Source of the DNA: an uncultured Flavobacteriales bacterium
Lineage (GTDB): Bacteria > Bacteroidota > Bacteroidia > Flavobacteriales_D > Sanyastnellaceae
Assembly (NCBI GenBank): GCA_937974555.1
Contig: CALJKR010000083.1
Coordinates: forward strand, 66,667 to 130,666
DNA length: 64,000 nucleotides
Direction: 5' to 3'
Below the pieces are notes generated by a model. It searched no databases and was not told the origin of the DNA. It worked only from the letters and a program-made list of their open reading frames with translations. The first letter of the stretch is position 1, and each line of letters starts with the position of its first letter. Shown piece by piece: positions 43,795-52,300 of the stretch. Position numbers and translations under genes: made by a program.

Positions 43795-44484
43795 TTACAA
43801 GCTGGCGGGATCAGACTCAATGCCAAATTGGAATCCCAATCTTTTTCCTGTTGCGCCTGAGATACCATGATTCAGGGTTTGCATATCAAAAACAGTGAGT
43901 TGTTGAATGGCCTCATAAGGCGGAATGTACATATCGAAATTCAAGGTGTACAAGATGGTGCTATCGACAATGGCTTGAAGGGCATGATCATCCAAAACAC
44001 CATTGATCATGTCTTGAAACAAAAAACCCAATTGCCTTTTGCCTTGAACACAGAAGTGTCGGTCTTTGTTGATGAAAATTCTGCCGATTAAATAACCCAA
44101 GTCTTGCTCACGATTGTACTTAAAAGAATCAGAGAGAAAATTGTAAATGTTGATCACGCCCACATAGCTGTTTTTGGGATCATTTAAAAAGTAGCCACTT
44201 TTCCACAAGGGGTGTGTGGGCTCAAACTGAAATACATTGGTGTGCATTTGAAAAACCAAGACGTCACCCGCAACCTTTATTTCTGCTTGGAGATCGCCTT
44301 TGTTTTTGTAATAAAATTCCACACGAGAATCTTTGCTCCCAAAATCATGTTTGATTCTTTCTATACTCGATTCTAATTTGGTTTTGAGTTCCTTGAAAAC
44401 ATCAATGGTAAGATGATAAACATCTTGTTTTAGTGTGCTTTTCTCTGAGAGTAAATGCAAGATCCCTTCTTGTGGTGTCATCAT
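43795..44484 (-). CDS. Conserved hypothetical protein downstream of proS
   Basis: A 229-residue soluble protein of unknown function, with no signal peptide or membrane segment. It begins with a helical stretch (residues 5-45) followed by a beta-rich region containing VLVFQMHTNVFQFEP and YLIGRIFINKDRHFCVQGKRQLGFLF. I take it for an uncharacterised Bacteroidota family. The ATG shares a base with the proS stop (TAATG), so it is translated from the proS transcript. Confidence 0.7.
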   Translation of the reverse strand: MMTPQEGILHLLSEKSTLKQDVYHLTIDVFKELKTKLESSIERIKHDFGSKDSRVEFYYKNKGDLQAEIKVAGDVLVFQMHTNVFQFEPTHPLWKSGYFLNDPKNSYVGVINIYNFLSDSFKYNREQDLGYLIGRIFINKDRHFCVQGKRQLGFLFQDMINGVLDDHALQAIVDSTILYTLNFDMYIPPYEAIQQLTVFDMQTLNHGISGATGKRLGFQFGIESDPASL

Positions 44485-45953
44485 TAATAAGCTTTAGCAA
44501 AAAGAACACGTCCTGTGCTGGGTTTTCCAGTAACCATACAAATGCCATCCTCTAATTTCTGATCCAGTGGAATACAACGGATCGTGGCTTTGGTTTCATT
44601 CTTAACTCGTTCTTCGGTTTCACTTGTACCGTCCCAATGCGCGGAAATAAATCCGCCTTTGGTTTCCAATACTTCTTTAAACTCCTCGTAAGAATTTACT
44701 TCGGTAATGTGTTCGTTTCGGAATTTTTTGGATTCAGCCAACATGGTGGCTTGAATTTCGTTTAGCAAGTCGTGAATTTTATTTGCTGCCCCGTCAATGG
44801 CTATGGATGATTTTTCGCCGTTGTCTCTTCTGGCTACTTCCAACGTTCCGTTTTCTAAATCACGCGGTCCTACAGCGATTCTTACAGGAACTCCTTTCAA
44901 TTCGTATTCAGCAAATTTCCAGCCGCTTCTTTTGGTGTCATCATCATCAAATTTCACCGTGTATCCCATGGATTTTAGTTCATCCATCATGGGTTTTACT
45001 TTTTGATAAATTCCATCGATTTGCTCAACGCCTTTGTAAATGGGCACAATTACCACATGTATGGGTGCCAATTTAGGAGGCAAGCGCAAACCTTTGTCAT
45101 CGCTGTGCGTCATGATGAGGGCACCCATTAATCGGGTGGATACACCCCAAGAAGTGGCCCAAACATATTCTTGTTGACCTTCTTTTGTAGCAAACTTAAC
45201 GTCAAAAGCTTTGGCGAAATTCTGACCCAAAAAGTGAGACGTTCCCGCTTGAAGCGCTTTCCCATCTTGCATCAATGCCTCTATGCACAACGTGTCCAAG
45301 GCACCAGCAAATCTTTCATTGGCTGATTTTTTACCTTTGATAACGGGCATGGCCATCCAGTTTTCCGCAAAGTCAGCGTAGACATCCAACATCTTCTCTG
45401 TTTCAGCGATGGCTTCTTGTGCCGTCGAATGTGCGGTATGACCTTCCTGCCATAAAAATTCAGCGGTACGTAAGAACAATCTTGTTCTCATTTCCCAACG
45501 AACCACATTGGCCCACTGATTGATCAATATTGGTAAGTCGCGGTAGCTCTGAATCCACCCTTTGTATGTATGCCAGATGATGGTTTCGCTGGTAGGGCGA
45601 ACAATCAGTTCTTCTTCCAATTTGGCATCAGGATCAACAACGACTTCGCCATTTTCTGTTTTTAAACGGTAATGTGTAACAACGGCGCACTCTTTGGCAA
45701 ATCCTTCCACGTGAGAAGCTTCTTTGCTCAAGTAAGATTTGGGGATGAACAATGGGAAGTATGCATTTTGATGCCCTGTTTCCTTGAACATCTTGTCCAA
45801 AGCATCTTTCATTTTTTCCCAAATGGCATATCCGTATGGTTTGATTACCATGCAACCTTTCACATCACTGTGTTGGGCCAGGTCTGCCATCATCACCAAC
45901 TCGTTGTACCATTTTGAATAATCTACTTCTCTTGAGGTAAGTTTCTCTGCCAT
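44484..45953 (-). CDS. proS: Prolyl-tRNA synthetase, archaeal/eukaryotic type
   Basis: Class II aminoacyl-tRNA synthetase of 489 residues. The size and C-terminus (a zinc-like domain ending RVLFAKAY) are those of the short ProRS type (type 3) without an editing insertion. Class II motifs include AFFPLF-type YFPLFIPKSYL, VRPTSETIIWHTYKGWIQSYRDLPI (motif 2 region with Arg) and the C-terminal anticodon-binding domain PIHVVIVPIYKG. It leads a two-gene operon. TATTTTTG on the minus strand ends 19 nt upstream of the ATG. Confidence 0.95.
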   Translation of the reverse strand: MAEKLTSREVDYSKWYNELVMMADLAQHSDVKGCMVIKPYGYAIWEKMKDALDKMFKETGHQNAYFPLFIPKSYLSKEASHVEGFAKECAVVTHYRLKTENGEVVVDPDAKLEEELIVRPTSETIIWHTYKGWIQSYRDLPILINQWANVVRWEMRTRLFLRTAEFLWQEGHTAHSTAQEAIAETEKMLDVYADFAENWMAMPVIKGKKSANERFAGALDTLCIEALMQDGKALQAGTSHFLGQNFAKAFDVKFATKEGQQEYVWATSWGVSTRLMGALIMTHSDDKGLRLPPKLAPIHVVIVPIYKGVEQIDGIYQKVKPMMDELKSMGYTVKFDDDDTKRSGWKFAEYELKGVPVRIAVGPRDLENGTLEVARRDNGEKSSIAIDGAANKIHDLLNEIQATMLAESKKFRNEHITEVNSYEEFKEVLETKGGFISAHWDGTSETEERVKNETKATIRCIPLDQKLEDGICMVTGKPSTGRVLFAKAY

Positions 45954-45972
45954 TTTAATTGAAATTGAGTTT

Positions 45973-45980
45973 CAAAAATA
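45973..45980 (-). promoter_or_regulatory. -7 promoter box of proS
   Basis: Minus-strand TATTTTTG, a perfect TAnnTTTG, ends 19 nt before the ATG at 45953. Confidence 0.6.
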
Positions 45981-46064
45981 GGGCATATTTTGGGTCGAAA
46001 TTCAATTGACGATTCTTAACGGAAAATACTCACGCAATAGTTTTCCGTCTTGGGATCTAAAGCT

Positions 46065-46072
46065 TACCTTTG
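46065..46072 (+). promoter_or_regulatory. -7 promoter box of the lipoprotein/FadL-like operon
   Basis: TACCTTTG, a perfect TAnnTTTG, ends 17 nt before the ATG at 46090. Confidence 0.6.
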
Positions 46073-46089
46073 TTAGAAACAAGCTTATT

Positions 46090-47181
46090 ATGACGAAGCA
46101 AATGTTAAGATCCATCGGGATGGTGTTTGCCATCATCTTTTTATTGTCTTCTTGCACAATCATGGAGCCGCTTTCAGATACCTACGAAACGGACGAAGCA
46201 TACTGGCAGCCCGGAGAGAAGTTTGGTCGTCCAGAACCTGTCGCAGGAGGACAACTTGCGAAACCACAGTCGGATGGTGAAGATTTCTATTCTGAAGACG
46301 CTGCACGAAGAAATTCCTACGCGCCTTCTTTTTTGGATTCCTCCCAAACCAATCAGACACAGGGTATGGTACCTGTCTGGGATCCAGTTTTGGGATGGCG
46401 AATGGTCTATGACCCCAATGCGGTTTCCTCCAATTCATGGGGCAACTCTTCTTTCAATTCGCCATGGTCTTCACCTTATTCCAATTATGGTGGTTATGGT
46501 GGTTATGGTGGTTACGGCGGTTACGGTAGTAACAGTTCTTGGATGTTGGGTTTAGGAATGCAGACCATGCCTTATTTGGGAAATGGAATGTACGGCAATG
46601 GTTATTATCCTTATTCCAGTTATAACCCTTATTCGATGTACAGTCCATATTCCAGTAACGGTAGTTATATGCCATACGGAAGTGGTTACAATCCTTATGG
46701 TTGGAATAGCGGTGGTTTTTACAATCCGTATTATTGGAATGGTAACAATGGCGGAAACACAGGTGGCTCAGCAGATCAGGTGATTAGCGTAGCGCGTCCA
46801 TCCGGCACGGTTTCAACAGCTCCATCTTCTCATCCCGTTATTCATCGTCGACCAAAGTCGCTTGGAACCAGCGGAGTGCCACCGCATCGCAAACAAACCA
46901 TTTCAGAGGTATTTACAACTACCCCTTCCGTTCCCGCGCCTGTACAAAACCAACAGCGCCCATCACAACGAACGCAAGTGAAGCCCAATCAACAACCAGC
47001 TTCCGTGAGCAGACCGGTTCAGACAGAACGTCCAAGAGCCCAGCCCCAAGTTAGACAAGAGGTGAGTCGTCCCGCTCCAGCACCTTCGGTTTCTCGTCCT
47101 TCCAACTCGGGAAGTTCAAGCAGCCCAAGTCGATCATCAGGAAATTCAGGTACTACAAGAAGTTCAGGCAAACGACCATGA
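46090..47181 (+). CDS. Tyr/Gly-rich lipoprotein
   Basis: A 363-residue predicted lipoprotein with lipobox LLSSC (Cys22). Residues about 131-225 are low complexity: tandem YGG triplets (133-145) and then repeated Y/P/N/S/G blocks such as YPYSSYNPYSMYSPYSS. Residues 226-363 are rich in Pro, Ser, Gln and Arg with a strong positive charge. I do not recognise a family. The composition suggests an extended, surface-exposed or assembling polymer. The frame is open from 46006, but the ATG at 46090 gives the lipoprotein signal. The stop overlaps the next gene's start (ATGA), coupling it to an outer-membrane protein. Confidence 0.75.
   Translation: MTKQMLRSIGMVFAIIFLLSSCTIMEPLSDTYETDEAYWQPGEKFGRPEPVAGGQLAKPQSDGEDFYSEDAARRNSYAPSFLDSSQTNQTQGMVPVWDPVLGWRMVYDPNAVSSNSWGNSSFNSPWSSPYSNYGGYGGYGGYGGYGSNSSWMLGLGMQTMPYLGNGMYGNGYYPYSSYNPYSMYSPYSSNGSYMPYGSGYNPYGWNSGGFYNPYYWNGNNGGNTGGSADQVISVARPSGTVSTAPSSHPVIHRRPKSLGTSGVPPHRKQTISEVFTTTPSVPAPVQNQQRPSQRTQVKPNQQPASVSRPVQTERPRAQPQVRQEVSRPAPAPSVSRPSNSGSSSSPSRSSGNSGTTRSSGKRP
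46481..46527 (+). repeat. Tandem 9-bp repeats encoding YGG units
   Basis: Repeats of the form TAT-GGT-GGT (later copies with TAC or GGC) encode Tyr-Gly-Gly about four times. Such short in-frame repeats can change copy number by slippage without breaking the frame. Confidence 0.8.
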
Positions 47182-48695
47182 GATTTTTAAACATACTTGT
47201 CATACTTTTTTTTGCACTACCGATGGGTTTTCAGGCGCAAAATCAAGTAGATGCTTTTCGTTATTCTGATTTTGGTAATTTCGGATCGATTCGCTCAATG
47301 GGAATGGCCGGCGCTTACGGTGCAGTGGGTGCCGACCCATCAGCGGTTTACCTCAACCCCGCGGGTATTGGGGTGTACCGATCAGGTGTGTTTGATATGG
47401 GGGCTAAGTTGATATTGGGGTTCCAAACCTCCAATTGGAACAATCAAAACAATACCTCGGCCAATATTAATCTTCCCATAGATCATATTCAATATGTCAG
47501 AAATAGGGTTATTCCTTCTGGTAAGTGGAAGTATTGGAATACGGCTTTGAATTACGGGGTGACCCAATTGTACAATCGTAGTGTTAGCACAACATTCAAT
47601 ACAACCAATGTTTCGCTTCTGGATCAGTTTGCATCCTATGCCAATGGAATCAACCACAATGATGTCGTTTCTACATTGCCCTTTAATTCGGGTTTGGCTT
47701 GGAATACATATGGAATAGATACAGTACCCGGAACTGTTGATCAGTATTGGGCAAATTATTCGGGAGGGGACAATAAGATCAAAAAAAACACGGACGAAAC
47801 GGGCAAAACTTGGGAAGCCAATTATACCATCGCGGCCAACTATGATAACCAGCTCTACATCGGAGCCAATGTGGGTTTACAAGGGGTGACTTATGGGTAT
47901 GAACTTAAGCACCAGGAAGAATACCAGAGCTTATCGGATACCCTGAAGCTGTTTGAATATACCCAGAGCCTTTCAGCCACAGGATCGGCGCTTACCTTTA
48001 GATTGGGAGGGATCTATCAACCCCAATGGGCGCCATGGTGGAAAGTGGGCGCTTCATGGACAGCACCGCGTAGAATACGATTCACGGATGAATTTAGTTC
48101 TTCCCTTCGAACGGATTTTTTAAATTCCTCATTGGAGGCATCTTCACCTGTAAACAGCATTGAATATGCCATTACCACTCCTCAAATTTTTCAATTGAGC
48201 AGCGCGATGAATGTAGGTCCTCGTATGATGTGGACTTTGGATTGGTGCAATATGTCGCTCAATCAATCGAGTATAGAATCGGTCGGAGATTTTACCTATT
48301 CCTACAATGATGAAAATCGCGCCATCGCCAGTTTGGGTAAAACCAGTCATCGGGTCCAAAGCGGGGTTGAATTGCGACTCCCAGGACAGTTCTTGGTAAG
48401 AGGAGGATTGGGTATTCAAACGCCAATGAATGCAGCGGCAAATATGCGCTGGTGGTTGTCTTCAGGCTTGGGGTATAGATCGGAGAATTTCTTTGCTGAA
48501 TCTGGATTAATGTGGAATCAATCTTCGCAAATGGAAGGCGTGTTTGACTTTGTAGATCCTTCCAAAGTGGTGCAATCTCAATTGATGGTAGGTTTCTCTA
48601 TTGGTTGGAGACTTTCTGATCCGGTTGATAACAGCGACGAATATGCAGAACCCAAACTGCAGTATACGCCAACCACACCAGCGGATCCTTTTTAA
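47178..48695 (+). CDS. OmpP1/FadL-like outer-membrane protein
   Basis: A 505-residue outer-membrane barrel of the FadL/TodX-like family, with signal peptide 1-21 (ends FQAQ). The N-terminal segment FGSIRSMGMAGAYGAVGADPSAVYLNPAGIG is the conserved plug/first-strand motif. Relatives import hydrophobic compounds such as fatty acids; the substrate here is unknown. The C-terminus after the last strand (MVGFSIGWRL) is an acidic/Pro tail of about 25 residues. Overlap with the upstream lipoprotein gene suggests the two products work together at the outer membrane. Confidence 0.85.
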   Translation: MRFLNILVILFFALPMGFQAQNQVDAFRYSDFGNFGSIRSMGMAGAYGAVGADPSAVYLNPAGIGVYRSGVFDMGAKLILGFQTSNWNNQNNTSANINLPIDHIQYVRNRVIPSGKWKYWNTALNYGVTQLYNRSVSTTFNTTNVSLLDQFASYANGINHNDVVSTLPFNSGLAWNTYGIDTVPGTVDQYWANYSGGDNKIKKNTDETGKTWEANYTIAANYDNQLYIGANVGLQGVTYGYELKHQEEYQSLSDTLKLFEYTQSLSATGSALTFRLGGIYQPQWAPWWKVGASWTAPRRIRFTDEFSSSLRTDFLNSSLEASSPVNSIEYAITTPQIFQLSSAMNVGPRMMWTLDWCNMSLNQSSIESVGDFTYSYNDENRAIASLGKTSHRVQSGVELRLPGQFLVRGGLGIQTPMNAAANMRWWLSSGLGYRSENFFAESGLMWNQSSQMEGVFDFVDPSKVVQSQLMVGFSIGWRLSDPVDNSDEYAEPKLQYTPTTPADPF

Positions 48696-48696
48696 A

Positions 48697-49266
48697 TCAG
48701 AGGAGATGGCCCTTGATGTTTTTCTTGGCTGTGAGATATGCGGCGTTGTGTGGATTGGCATTCATGACAATCGGAATGCGCTCGCTAACTTGAATTCCAT
48801 TGCGCTGTAGAAAAGCCAATTTATCTGGATTGTTGGTGATGAGCTTGATGTTTTTCCAATTCAAGTGGTTCAACATTTCTAGAACGATATTGAAATCTCT
48901 TTCATCCTGTCCATGCCCCAAAAGCTCATTTGCTTTGAAGGTGTCATGTCCTTGTTCTTGCAAAGCGTAGGCTTTGATTTTCTCGGTCAATCCAATTCCG
49001 CGACCTTCTTGTCTTAAATAAAGCAGCGCACCGCCATTTTCCTGAATGAGCTTTAGAGATTGATGAAGTTGATCTCCACAATCGCAACGCAATGAAGCAA
49101 AAACATCACCCGTTAAGCACTCGGAATGTATTCTAATGGTTGGGATTTCGGCAGATTTCGCGCTGACCAATACCACATGGGGGTGAAACAAATCCTCCTT
49201 CGAAAAAGTAAGAATTCGAAAATCACCAAACGCCGTGGGCAAGAAAGATTCAGCTGTTATCGCCAT
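48697..49266 (-). CDS. ribA: GTP cyclohydrolase II
   Basis: First enzyme of riboflavin synthesis: GTP to the 2,5-diaminopyrimidinone. The 189 residues are a monofunctional RibA domain without a fused RibB. The zinc cysteines are Cys50, Cys61 and Cys63 (HSECLTGDVFASLRCDC), followed by the catalytic region LYLRQEGRGIGL and the C-terminal LITNNPDKLAFLQRNGI. TAtcTTTG on the minus strand ends 7 nt before the ATG. It is divergent from nothing; the MFS gene lies upstream on the same strand. Convergent with the FadL-like gene, with one base between stops. Confidence 0.95.
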   Translation of the reverse strand: MAITAESFLPTAFGDFRILTFSKEDLFHPHVVLVSAKSAEIPTIRIHSECLTGDVFASLRCDCGDQLHQSLKLIQENGGALLYLRQEGRGIGLTEKIKAYALQEQGHDTFKANELLGHGQDERDFNIVLEMLNHLNWKNIKLITNNPDKLAFLQRNGIQVSERIPIVMNANPHNAAYLTAKKNIKGHLL

Positions 49267-49273
49267 GGGGCGG

Positions 49274-49281
49274 CAAAGATA
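49274..49281 (-). promoter_or_regulatory. -7 promoter box of ribA
   Basis: Minus-strand TATCTTTG ends 7 nt before the ribA ATG at 49266, so little or no leader RNA (and no space for an FMN riboswitch). Confidence 0.55.
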
Positions 49282-49290
49282 GGCTGAATT

Positions 49291-50643
49291 TTAGCGAATG
49301 CGAATATTGTTTTGCTCTTTCACAAAGATCACAACCAAGGCAGCGCACAGCATGAAAATACCACCCAGAACAATCGCGTAAATCGCGTGACCTTCGAAGA
49401 GATATTTCACCATTGGTCCCCCAAAAACGCCATTGACGATCTGAGGAAGCGTGATAAAGAAATTGAATATTCCCATGTATACACCCATTTTTCCGGCGGG
49501 GATGGAGCCCGCGAGAATGGCGTAAGGCATGGCAAGGATAGAGGCCCAAGCCATTCCAATTCCGATCATTGGAACAATCATCCAATTGGCATCGTGAATG
49601 AAAAAGATGCTAATCAAACCAATTCCACCAGCACCAAGAGAAAGTGCATGGGTTCCTTTTCTTCCCAATTTGGAAGCGATGCTGGGCAAAAGCAATGCAT
49701 AAATGGCACTTACTCCGTTGTAAATACCGAACAAAATTCCAACCCAATCCCCTGCATCTTTGGCGCGCTGTACGGCCTCAGCCCCAATGGGATGACCATC
49801 CGCATCGACTGGAATTTGAAAGACATGCTCCACCAAAGCAGGCGTGGTAAATACCCACATCGTGAATAGTGCGAACCAAGTGAAAAACTGAACCAATCCC
49901 AATTGGCGCATCGTCGCAGGCATATTGACAAAGTCTTTGACAATTTGACCAAATCCCAATTTCTCTTCTTCCATTTTACCATGAATGGCTTCGTATTCAT
50001 GCGGAGGATATTCGCGGGTTTTCCAAATGGTAATCAGGATGGTTGTAATGAAAACCAAGGCCCCGAAATAAAAGGAGTAAATGACATTGTCACCTACACC
50101 ACCATTGGCTCCTTCATTGGACACGCCAAACCAGTTGGTCAACATCCACGGAAGCCACGAGCCGACTACTGCACCAATGCCAATCAAAAAAGTTTGGATG
50201 GTGAATCCGTAGGTCCGTTGGTGATCAGGTAAATTGTCCGCAACCAAGGCGCGGAAAGGTTCCATGGCCACATTGATACTGGCATCCATCAACATTAAAA
50301 CACCGGCGCCAATCATCAAAGCGGATTTGGCTGTAAACCAAGCCCCGCTGTTGGGAAGGGCGATCAATGCCAAACAGCAAATCAAGGTTCCTGCTAAAAA
50401 ATAGGGCTTACGTCTTCCCAAACGATTCCAAGTGCGGTCGCTGTAATAGCCAATAATGGGTTGAACGATCATGCCGGTCAGTGGTGCCACCAACCAGAAC
50501 CAAGAAAGTTCGTGCACATCGGCACCATACTCCTGTAAGATACGAGAGGCATTTCCATTCTGTAACGCAAAGCCCATTTGAATACCCAAGAACCCGAAAC
50601 TCATGTTCCAAATTTCCCAGAAGCCCAATTTTTTCATTTCCAT
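49291..50643 (-). CDS. MFS transporter, SLC45-like sugar carrier family
   Basis: A 450-residue transporter with 12 predicted helices. The MFS motif after helix 2 reads GYYSDRTWNRLGRRKPYF, the pattern of the SLC45/sucrose-maltose type, and the N-terminus LGFWEIWNMSFGFLGIQMGFALQNGNASRI is typical of Bacteroidota members. It is probably a disaccharide:proton symporter; no sugar-utilisation genes are adjacent, so the substrate is inferred only from family. A T/G-rich repeat tract begins 28 bp upstream of its start. Confidence 0.87.
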   Translation of the reverse strand: MEMKKLGFWEIWNMSFGFLGIQMGFALQNGNASRILQEYGADVHELSWFWLVAPLTGMIVQPIIGYYSDRTWNRLGRRKPYFLAGTLICCLALIALPNSGAWFTAKSALMIGAGVLMLMDASINVAMEPFRALVADNLPDHQRTYGFTIQTFLIGIGAVVGSWLPWMLTNWFGVSNEGANGGVGDNVIYSFYFGALVFITTILITIWKTREYPPHEYEAIHGKMEEEKLGFGQIVKDFVNMPATMRQLGLVQFFTWFALFTMWVFTTPALVEHVFQIPVDADGHPIGAEAVQRAKDAGDWVGILFGIYNGVSAIYALLLPSIASKLGRKGTHALSLGAGGIGLISIFFIHDANWMIVPMIGIGMAWASILAMPYAILAGSIPAGKMGVYMGIFNFFITLPQIVNGVFGGPMVKYLFEGHAIYAIVLGGIFMLCAALVVIFVKEQNNIRIR

Positions 50644-50671
50644 GAGCGCAAGATAATAAAAGTGAGTTAAT

Positions 50672-50749
50672 GGGTTAGGGGTTAGGGTTATGTGTTATGT
50701 GTTAGGTGTTATGGGTTGTGGGTTATGGGTTATGGGTTATGGGTTTGGG
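50672..50749 (+). repeat. Degenerate GGGTTAT heptamer tract, G-quadruplex candidate
   Basis: Eleven consecutive units, ten of 7 bp and one of 6 bp, with consensus GGGTTAT (variants GGGTTAG, GTGTTAT, GTGTTAG, GGGTTGT). The last part (50713-50749) has GGG tracts separated by mostly four bases, enough for a G-quadruplex on the plus strand. It lies between the MFS start and carA, outside any gene. Confidence 0.85.
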
Positions 50750-50776
50750 AAAGAGAGCATAGGTTACCATTAACTT

Positions 50777-50800
50777 CATCTCCTCATCTCCTCATCTCCC
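50777..50800 (+). repeat. CATCTCCT octamer tandem repeat
   Basis: Three tandem 8-bp units (the last ends in C instead of T), 62 bp upstream of carA. It is a pyrimidine-only pattern except for the A. Confidence 0.85.
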
Positions 50801-50862
50801 TTCAAACTTTGTTCAAATCTTTCATTCATCCCTTCTATGAAATGTTTTAATTTCGCAGTCTA

Positions 50863-51963
50863 ATGAATCGCATTAGTCAACCTGCCGTCTTAGTTCTAGC
50901 TGATGGCACTGTATTTCAAGGAAAATCTTGTGGATACGTTGGAGTTACAACGGGAGAAATCGCTTTCAATACGGCCATGACCGGCTACCAAGAGGTTTTT
51001 ACAGACCCTTCGTATTTCGGTCAAGTATTGGTCATGGCAACAGCGCACATTGGCAACTACGGTGTGCATGTAGACGAGATTGAAAGTGAAACTTGTAAAG
51101 TTTCTGGTGTGATCATCAAGAAATTTTCTGACGTTGCCAGTCGCATCGGTCCAATCGGAACTTTGCAGGATTATTTGGTACGTGATAATGTGGTGGGTAT
51201 TTCAGATATCGATACACGCGCACTGGTTCGTCATATCAGAAAGTCAGGTGCCATGAACTGCATCATCTGTTCGGATGAAAGCAAAAGCATCGAAGAGTTG
51301 AAGGCGCAATTGGCCGAGGTCCCTTCCATGGATGGCTTGTCTTTGTCCCAAGAGGTTTGTTGCAAGGAACCTTTTTTTGAAGGAGATGAAAATAGCGCCA
51401 TTCGTGTTGCGGTCATTGATTTTGGAATCAAGAAAAATATCGTGCGATGTTTGACAGAACGAGGCGCCTATTGCAAGGTGTTTCCAATGCACACCACAGC
51501 GCAGGAAGTTTTGGATTGGAAGCCGAGTGGCATTATGTATAGCAATGGACCTGGTGATCCATCTGCGATGCCATCGAGCATTCAGCTGGTGAAAGATTTG
51601 ATTGATTCAGGTGTTCCCGGTTTTGGCATTTGCTTGGGCCATCAGATCATTGGATTGAGTCAAGGGTTGAAAACAGTAAAGATGTTCAACGGCCACCGTG
51701 GAATCAATCATCCCATCAAGAATTTGAAAACCGGCAAGTCAGAAATAACCAGTCAAAACCATGGTTTTGTGATTTCCAAAGAGAGCATCGCATCTCAAGA
51801 TGACGTTGAGGTAACGCACATTCACTTGAATGACGATACCATTGCAGGTATTGCACTAAAGAACAAGAACGTATTCAGTGTGCAATATCACCCCGAGGCA
51901 AGTGCAGGTCCGCATGATTCAAGGTACTTGTTTGATCAGTTTATTCAAGGGATGAAGAGGTAA
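50863..51963 (+). CDS. carA: Carbamoyl-phosphate synthase small subunit
   Basis: Glutamine amidotransferase subunit (366 residues) that supplies ammonia for carbamoyl phosphate, used by PyrB. The N-terminal CPSase small-subunit domain has MTGYQEVFTDPSYFGQVLVM. The class I GATase domain has the nucleophile in GFGICLGHQIIG and the His/Glu pair in VQYHPEAS. carB is not in the window. TAatTTcG ends 7 nt before the ATG. A hairpin follows the stop directly. Confidence 0.96.
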   Translation: MNRISQPAVLVLADGTVFQGKSCGYVGVTTGEIAFNTAMTGYQEVFTDPSYFGQVLVMATAHIGNYGVHVDEIESETCKVSGVIIKKFSDVASRIGPIGTLQDYLVRDNVVGISDIDTRALVRHIRKSGAMNCIICSDESKSIEELKAQLAEVPSMDGLSLSQEVCCKEPFFEGDENSAIRVAVIDFGIKKNIVRCLTERGAYCKVFPMHTTAQEVLDWKPSGIMYSNGPGDPSAMPSSIQLVKDLIDSGVPGFGICLGHQIIGLSQGLKTVKMFNGHRGINHPIKNLKTGKSEITSQNHGFVISKESIASQDDVEVTHIHLNDDTIAGIALKNKNVFSVQYHPEASAGPHDSRYLFDQFIQGMKR

Positions 51964-51964
51964 C

Positions 51965-51981
51965 GGCGAATTGCATTCGCC
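51965..51981 (+). terminator. Hairpin directly after carA
   Basis: GGCGAAT and ATTCGCC around a TGC loop, starting 2 bp after the carA stop. There is no T tract, so a pausing or RNA-stabilising role is as likely as termination. Confidence 0.45.
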
Positions 51982-52050
51982 AGGTGAATCGGTGGATCAG
52001 TGAATCGGAAATTTTCCCACCAACTCAATCGAAGTTAGAAAGCCGTCACC

Positions 52051-52082
52051 CGAGCGTCCCGATAGCCACGCTCGTCGGGACG
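52051..52082. repeat. Two interleaved, mutually exclusive hairpins
   Basis: CGAGCG (52051-52056) can pair with CGCTCG (52069-52074), and CGTCCCGA (52055-52062) can pair with TCGGGACG (52075-52082). The left arms overlap by two bases and the pairs are interleaved, so only one stem can form fully. It resembles intergenic REP-type palindromes or the switch of an attenuator. Confidence 0.7.
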
Positions 52083-52101
52083 GTGCGACTTGATTTTTTG
52101 T

Positions 52102-52129
52102 TTCACTTTTTGATCAAACAAAAAGTGAA
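52102..52129. repeat. 11-bp perfect inverted repeat
   Basis: TTCACTTTTTG and CAAAAAGTGAA around ATCAAA. A T run lies upstream but no T tract downstream on the plus strand. On the minus strand the hairpin is followed by AAATCAAG, so a terminator is unlikely. It could be a REP-like element. Confidence 0.7.
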
Positions 52130-52300
52130 GAATGATTAGCATAAGCAGAGTGAGAAACAGAATTAGAGCGGGAAACAGAAACAGAATGAGAAAGCCGTCG
52201 TGCCGCGTTCCTGTAGTGCAGCTCATTAGAGCGCTTTGTATCGAATATGCGTCCTTATGTGTTTCTTGTTTGTTAGCGGTAAGCGCGCTCTATTTGTGAA

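Larger units (their letters stand above)
51982..52300. other. Non-coding islet between carA and the DUF6934 gene
   Basis: About 320 bp with no credible gene. It holds the two palindromic elements listed separately. Two copies of AGAAAGCCGTC occur (52037-52047 and 52189-52199), one on each side of the palindromes. TCtaTTTG (52289-52296), a one-mismatch -7 box, ends 4 nt before the next ATG. The small direct repeats suggest an inserted or decayed element. Confidence 0.6.

Noticed and set aside
46481..46527. Short tandem repeats considered as a CRISPR array
   Set aside because: Units are 9 bp, contiguous, in frame and without spacers; no cas genes are present.
46454..46675. Minus-strand frame rich in Asn and His opposite the Tyr/Gly-rich lipoprotein
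   Set aside because: It is the antisense of the YGG repeats; the composition follows from the repeat, with no start signal or family match.
49274..49290. FMN riboswitch in front of ribA
   Set aside because: Only 24 bp separate ribA from the upstream stop and the -7 box ends 7 nt before the start, so no aptamer can fit.
50672..50749. GGGTTAT repeats considered as a true telomere
   Set aside because: They are internal, flanked by ordinary genes, degenerate, and in a bacterial genome with a presumably circular chromosome.
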